In this document: positions 22,570 to 25,063 of the stretch, one piece after another
How positions within the stretch are numbered: the stretch's first letter is position 1
How the letters are laid out: the number at the start of each line of letters is the position of its first letter
Assembly: GCA_900546385.1 (NCBI GenBank)
Contig: URCT01000025.1
Span: 1-25,063 of the forward strand
Source: an uncultured Eubacteriales bacterium
GTDB lineage: Bacteria > Bacillota > Clostridia > Oscillospirales > CAG-382
Length of the DNA stretch: 25,063 nt
Reading direction: 5' to 3'
Notes under the pieces: model-generated
The model's input: the letters and a program-made list of their open reading frames with translations, nothing else
Database searches by the model: none
Told to the model about the DNA's origin: nothing
Position numbers and translations under genes: made by a program

Positions 22570-24012
22570 ATGACAGCTGCCATGCTTTGGGATCAACTCT
22601 TATCGATAGCCGAAAAAGCGGTGTGGGGCTTTCCCACGCTGTTTCTTTTGGTGGGGATCGGGTTATATTTCACCGTGCGCACGCGCTTTTTCCAGTTCCG
22701 CGCCTTTGTGCCCATGTTACAGCACGTGTTCGGCGGCATGGTTTCGCCGAAAGCCGCACCGGAAGCCGCACCGGAAGCCGAGCCGAACCGTTCCGAGCCG
22801 CACCCGGGCGGCACGGTAACGCCGTTTCAATCGCTTTGCACCGCCCTTTCGGCCACCATCGGCACGGGCAATATTGCCGGCGTGGCGTATGCCATGCTCA
22901 TGGGCGGCGCCGGCGCGGTGTTCTGGATGTGGGTGGCTGCGTTTATCGGCATGATCCTAAAATATGCCGAATGCGTGCTTGCCGTGCAGTTTCGCACAGT
23001 CACACCGGACGGCGTGCGTGGCGGCGCGATGGTCTATTTGGAAAAGGGCGTGCCGCCTGCTTTTCGGAAGCTTGGCCGTACGGCGGCGATCGTGTTCAGC
23101 GTTTCGGCACTGGCGGCATCGTTCGGCATGGGAAACATGAGCCAGGTGGCCGCTATGAAGGAATGCTTGGAAAGTGCTTTTGCGACCGGCGGACGGCCGC
23201 TGTTTGCCGTGCTTTTGGGCGGGCTTGTCTGCGGCGCGACCGCACTTGTGCTTTGCGGCGGTATGAAGCGCATTGCCGCCGTAAGCGAGCGTCTTGTGCC
23301 GTTTATGGCGGTGTTTTATACGGCAGGCACGCTTGTCATTCTTGTGTGCCGTGCCGACCGGCTGCTTCCGGCACTTGCGCTGATATTTAAGGAAGCCTTT
23401 TCACCGACCGGCGTTTTTGGCGGCTTTTCGGGCTATGCGCTTTTGCGCACCATGTCGTGGGGCTTCCGGCGCGGCATTTTTTCGAATGAAGCTGGTCTCG
23501 GCTCTTCGACGGTGATCCATGCCGAATCGACGGAAAAGGTGCCGTATAAGCAAGGCTATTGGGGCATTTTCGAGGTCTTTTTCGATACGTGCGTGATCTG
23601 TACGCTTACGGCACTTGTGCTGTTGGTGAGCGGCGTGCTTGACGGCGCAGCTTACGGAAGCCTCACGGAGGACGCCGGGCTGGCGCTTGCCGGAAAGGCG
23701 TTTGCAAGCGTTTTCGGCCGGTTCGGCAATATGTTTGTGGCGTTTGCCGTGACATTTTTTGCGTTTTCGAGCCTTTTGGGTTGGTCGTTTTACGGGCTGC
23801 GCGCATGGGAGTATCTGTTCGGCAAAAAAAGCCTGCCGATTTATAAGCTTTTGTTTGCCGCGGCGGCACTGCCCGGAGCTTTATGGAGTGCGGACACGGT
23901 CTTGCGGCTATCCGATGTGTTTAACGGCTGTATGGCACTTCCGAATCTTCTTGGCCTTGTCGTTTTGTCCGAAACGGTTATCCGCCTGACGCCGAAAGCA
24001 AAAAAGAATTGA
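22570..24012 (+). CDS. AGCS-family sodium:alanine/glycine symporter
   Basis: A 480-residue multi-helix inner-membrane symporter for alanine or glycine, driven by sodium. The family signatures are present: SATIGTGNIAGVAYAML near the N-terminal third and GFRRGIFSNEAGLGSS further on, the latter being the AGCS signature. A Pro/Ala/Glu-rich stretch (KAAPEAAPEAEPNRSEP) lies in the first cytosolic or periplasmic loop, about residues 60-80, and is not conserved. The start ATG 22570 has GAGGTG closely upstream; the frame is open from further left but that part is the riboswitch and attenuator. Control by the glycine riboswitch supports glycine as the main ligand. The next gene has its own promoter inside the end of this one. 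Confidence 0.93.
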   Translation: MTAAMLWDQLLSIAEKAVWGFPTLFLLVGIGLYFTVRTRFFQFRAFVPMLQHVFGGMVSPKAAPEAAPEAEPNRSEPHPGGTVTPFQSLCTALSATIGTGNIAGVAYAMLMGGAGAVFWMWVAAFIGMILKYAECVLAVQFRTVTPDGVRGGAMVYLEKGVPPAFRKLGRTAAIVFSVSALAASFGMGNMSQVAAMKECLESAFATGGRPLFAVLLGGLVCGATALVLCGGMKRIAAVSERLVPFMAVFYTAGTLVILVCRADRLLPALALIFKEAFSPTGVFGGFSGYALLRTMSWGFRRGIFSNEAGLGSSTVIHAESTEKVPYKQGYWGIFEVFFDTCVICTLTALVLLVSGVLDGAAYGSLTEDAGLALAGKAFASVFGRFGNMFVAFAVTFFAFSSLLGWSFYGLRAWEYLFGKKSLPIYKLLFAAAALPGALWSADTVLRLSDVFNGCMALPNLLGLVVLSETVIRLTPKAKKN

Positions 24013-24037
24013 TTTTTTTCCGGCACTGTGGTATACT
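24009..24037 (+). promoter_or_regulatory. Promoter of the serine dehydratase gene
   Basis: TTGATT (24009-24014), 17-base spacer, TATACT (24032-24037), overlapping the end of the transporter gene and about 37 bases before the start codon. So the enzyme can be made separately from the riboswitch-controlled transcript. Confidence 0.7.
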
Positions 24038-24073
24038 GAAAACGGAATTCAAAAAACGAACCGAGGAAGTCAT

Positions 24074-25063
24074 ATGAACAAGAGCCTTGCGGACATTCTT
24101 CGCGACTATCGCCTGCATACGGGACTTACCCAAAAAGCCCTTGCCGAAAAATTGGCGGTCGATGTGCATACCGTTGCCAAATGGGAAACGGGAAAATCCC
24201 TACCGCGTGCCGAGCATTTAATGAAATTGCTTACATTGTGCGGCGTTTCCTCTGCGTGTCCGACAAAACCGCCCCGCCCGCAACCGACCGGTATGCCGTC
24301 GGTTGCGCAGATTTTCAAAATCGGCCGCGGTCCCTCCAGCTCCCATACCATCGGGCCGGAACGTGCCTGTCTTGCCTTCAAAAAACGTTTTCCGGATGCC
24401 GATTCCTTTCGCGTGACGCTGTTTGGCTCTCTTGCCAAAACCGGCAAAGGCCACGGTACGGATACGGTGATTCGCAAAACGCTTGCCCCGCAAAACGTTG
24501 AAGTGCTTTTTGACCCGGTCAAGACCGATCTTCCGCATCCCAATACCATGACGTTTACCGCGCTTGCGAACGGAAAAACGCTTGGTTCGGCCACTGTTTT
24601 AAGCGTTGGCGGCGGCGATATCGTTTTCGAAAACGAGCCGTGGGACACGCCGAAGGAGCTGTATCCCGAAACCACCTTTGAGAGCATTGCCGCTGTGTGC
24701 AAAGAGAAAAATCTCCGGTTGTGGCAATACGTCGAAGCGCATGAAGACGCCGATTTCCCGGCTTATATGGCGTCTGTTTGGAAAGCCATGAAAGCGGCCA
24801 TCGCACGCGGCCTTGCCGACAGCGGCACGCTCCCGGGCGGCCTTGAGGTGAACAAAAAGGCTAAGGCTCTCTATAACGGCCGCTATATCGGCGAACCGGA
24901 CGATGTGCGCGAAAACCGTGTGGTGTGCGCCTATGCCTATGCTGTCAGCGAACAGAACGCGTCGGGCGAAACGGTGGTTACCGCGCCGACCTGCGGTGCA
25001 AGCGGTGTGTTGCCGGCGGTCATGTATTATTATCAGATCAAAAACGGCTATTCCGACGCGCAG
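24074..25063 (+). CDS. XRE helix-turn-helix fused to iron-sulfur L-serine dehydratase (3' end outside window)
   Basis: 330 codons are present and the frame is open at the window edge. Residues about 5-58 are an XRE/Cro-type helix-turn-helix (LRDYRLHTGLTQKALAEKL, then VDVHTVAKWETGKSLPRAEHL). A Pro-rich linker (60-73) precedes an L-serine ammonia-lyase (serine to pyruvate and ammonia) of the single-chain iron-sulfur type: SVAQIFKIGRGPSSSHTIGP (76-95), GSLAKTGKGHGTD, HPNTM, NKKAKALYNGRYIGEPDD, and APTCGASG (304-311), which includes a probable cluster cysteine. The enzyme is usually about 450 residues, so roughly 180-200 remain outside. GAGGAAG is five bases before ATG 24074; no RBS precedes the inner ATG at codon 74, so the fusion is the natural form. 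It lies after a glycine-controlled transporter, matching glycine/serine catabolism. Confidence 0.9.
   Translation, partial: MNKSLADILRDYRLHTGLTQKALAEKLAVDVHTVAKWETGKSLPRAEHLMKLLTLCGVSSACPTKPPRPQPTGMPSVAQIFKIGRGPSSSHTIGPERACLAFKKRFPDADSFRVTLFGSLAKTGKGHGTDTVIRKTLAPQNVEVLFDPVKTDLPHPNTMTFTALANGKTLGSATVLSVGGGDIVFENEPWDTPKELYPETTFESIAAVCKEKNLRLWQYVEAHEDADFPAYMASVWKAMKAAIARGLADSGTLPGGLEVNKKAKALYNGRYIGEPDDVRENRVVCAYAYAVSEQNASGETVVTAPTCGASGVLPAVMYYYQIKNGYSDAQ

Noticed and set aside
1..25063. CRISPR arrays, insertion sequences, prophage, tRNA or rRNA genes
   Set aside because: No regular direct repeats with spacers, no transposase or integrase motif, and no cloverleaf or rRNA signature were found on either strand.

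Overview
The window looks like a chromosomal segment of an anaerobic, gut-type Clostridia (Bacillota, probably the Oscillospirales/ruminococcal side). The evidence is the AGGAGG-type ribosome binding sites, consensus TTGACA-17-TATAAT promoters, SLH-domain secretion, a meso-diaminopimelate MurE/DapF pair, an Fe-S serine dehydratase, and glycan-degrading enzymes with discoidin and Ig-like modules. This placement is inferred from gene content only; there is no rRNA or tRNA in the window. All named genes were read from translation and motifs.

Layout. (1) 1-180 holds five back-to-back hairpins. (2) 177-6882: an AraC regulator is divergent from a very large secreted GH2 glycosidase, which is followed by a 42-residue acidic peptide gene and a strong terminator. 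(3) 6987-7364: a MazF-type toxin with no partner. (4) 14243 down to 7640 on the minus strand: a SLH-domain protein, a transglutaminase-like frame, cysteine desulfurase, a transsulfuration enzyme, dapF and murE, tightly packed and probably one transcript. It joins sulfur amino acid metabolism to meso-DAP and peptidoglycan precursor synthesis. (5) 14465-15947: a MinD-like ATPase and a methylglyoxal-synthase-like protein, starting from a perfect consensus promoter and closed by a terminator. (6) 15988-18289: a CNNM/CorC-type transporter, a small FeoA protein and a HPr-like protein, each with its own terminator. (7) 21354 down to 18481 on the minus strand: a GH123-type hexosaminidase and an N-acetylhexosamine-kinase-like enzyme under one promoter with a 24-bp palindrome at the transcription start. 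(8) 21430-25063: a VOC (glyoxalase-fold) protein, a Phd/YefM antitoxin remnant, a tandem glycine riboswitch with an intrinsic terminator, an AGCS sodium:alanine/glycine symporter, and an iron-sulfur L-serine dehydratase that runs off the window.

Most interesting points. The L-serine dehydratase carries an N-terminal XRE-type helix-turn-helix on the same reading frame, suggesting an enzyme that also binds DNA. The SLH protein stops inside the transglutaminase-like domain exactly at G GGT TTT TAA, a classical -1 slippery heptamer; a -1 slip gives a 609-residue SLH-transglutaminase with an intact Cys-His-Asp triad. This may be programmed frameshifting, a recent mutation, or a one-base homopolymer error. 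The methylglyoxal-synthase-like protein has lost all the main catalytic Asp/His residues, and the HPr-like protein has lost its phosphorylatable histidine while keeping the regulatory serine, so both look like sensor or regulatory derivatives of metabolic proteins.
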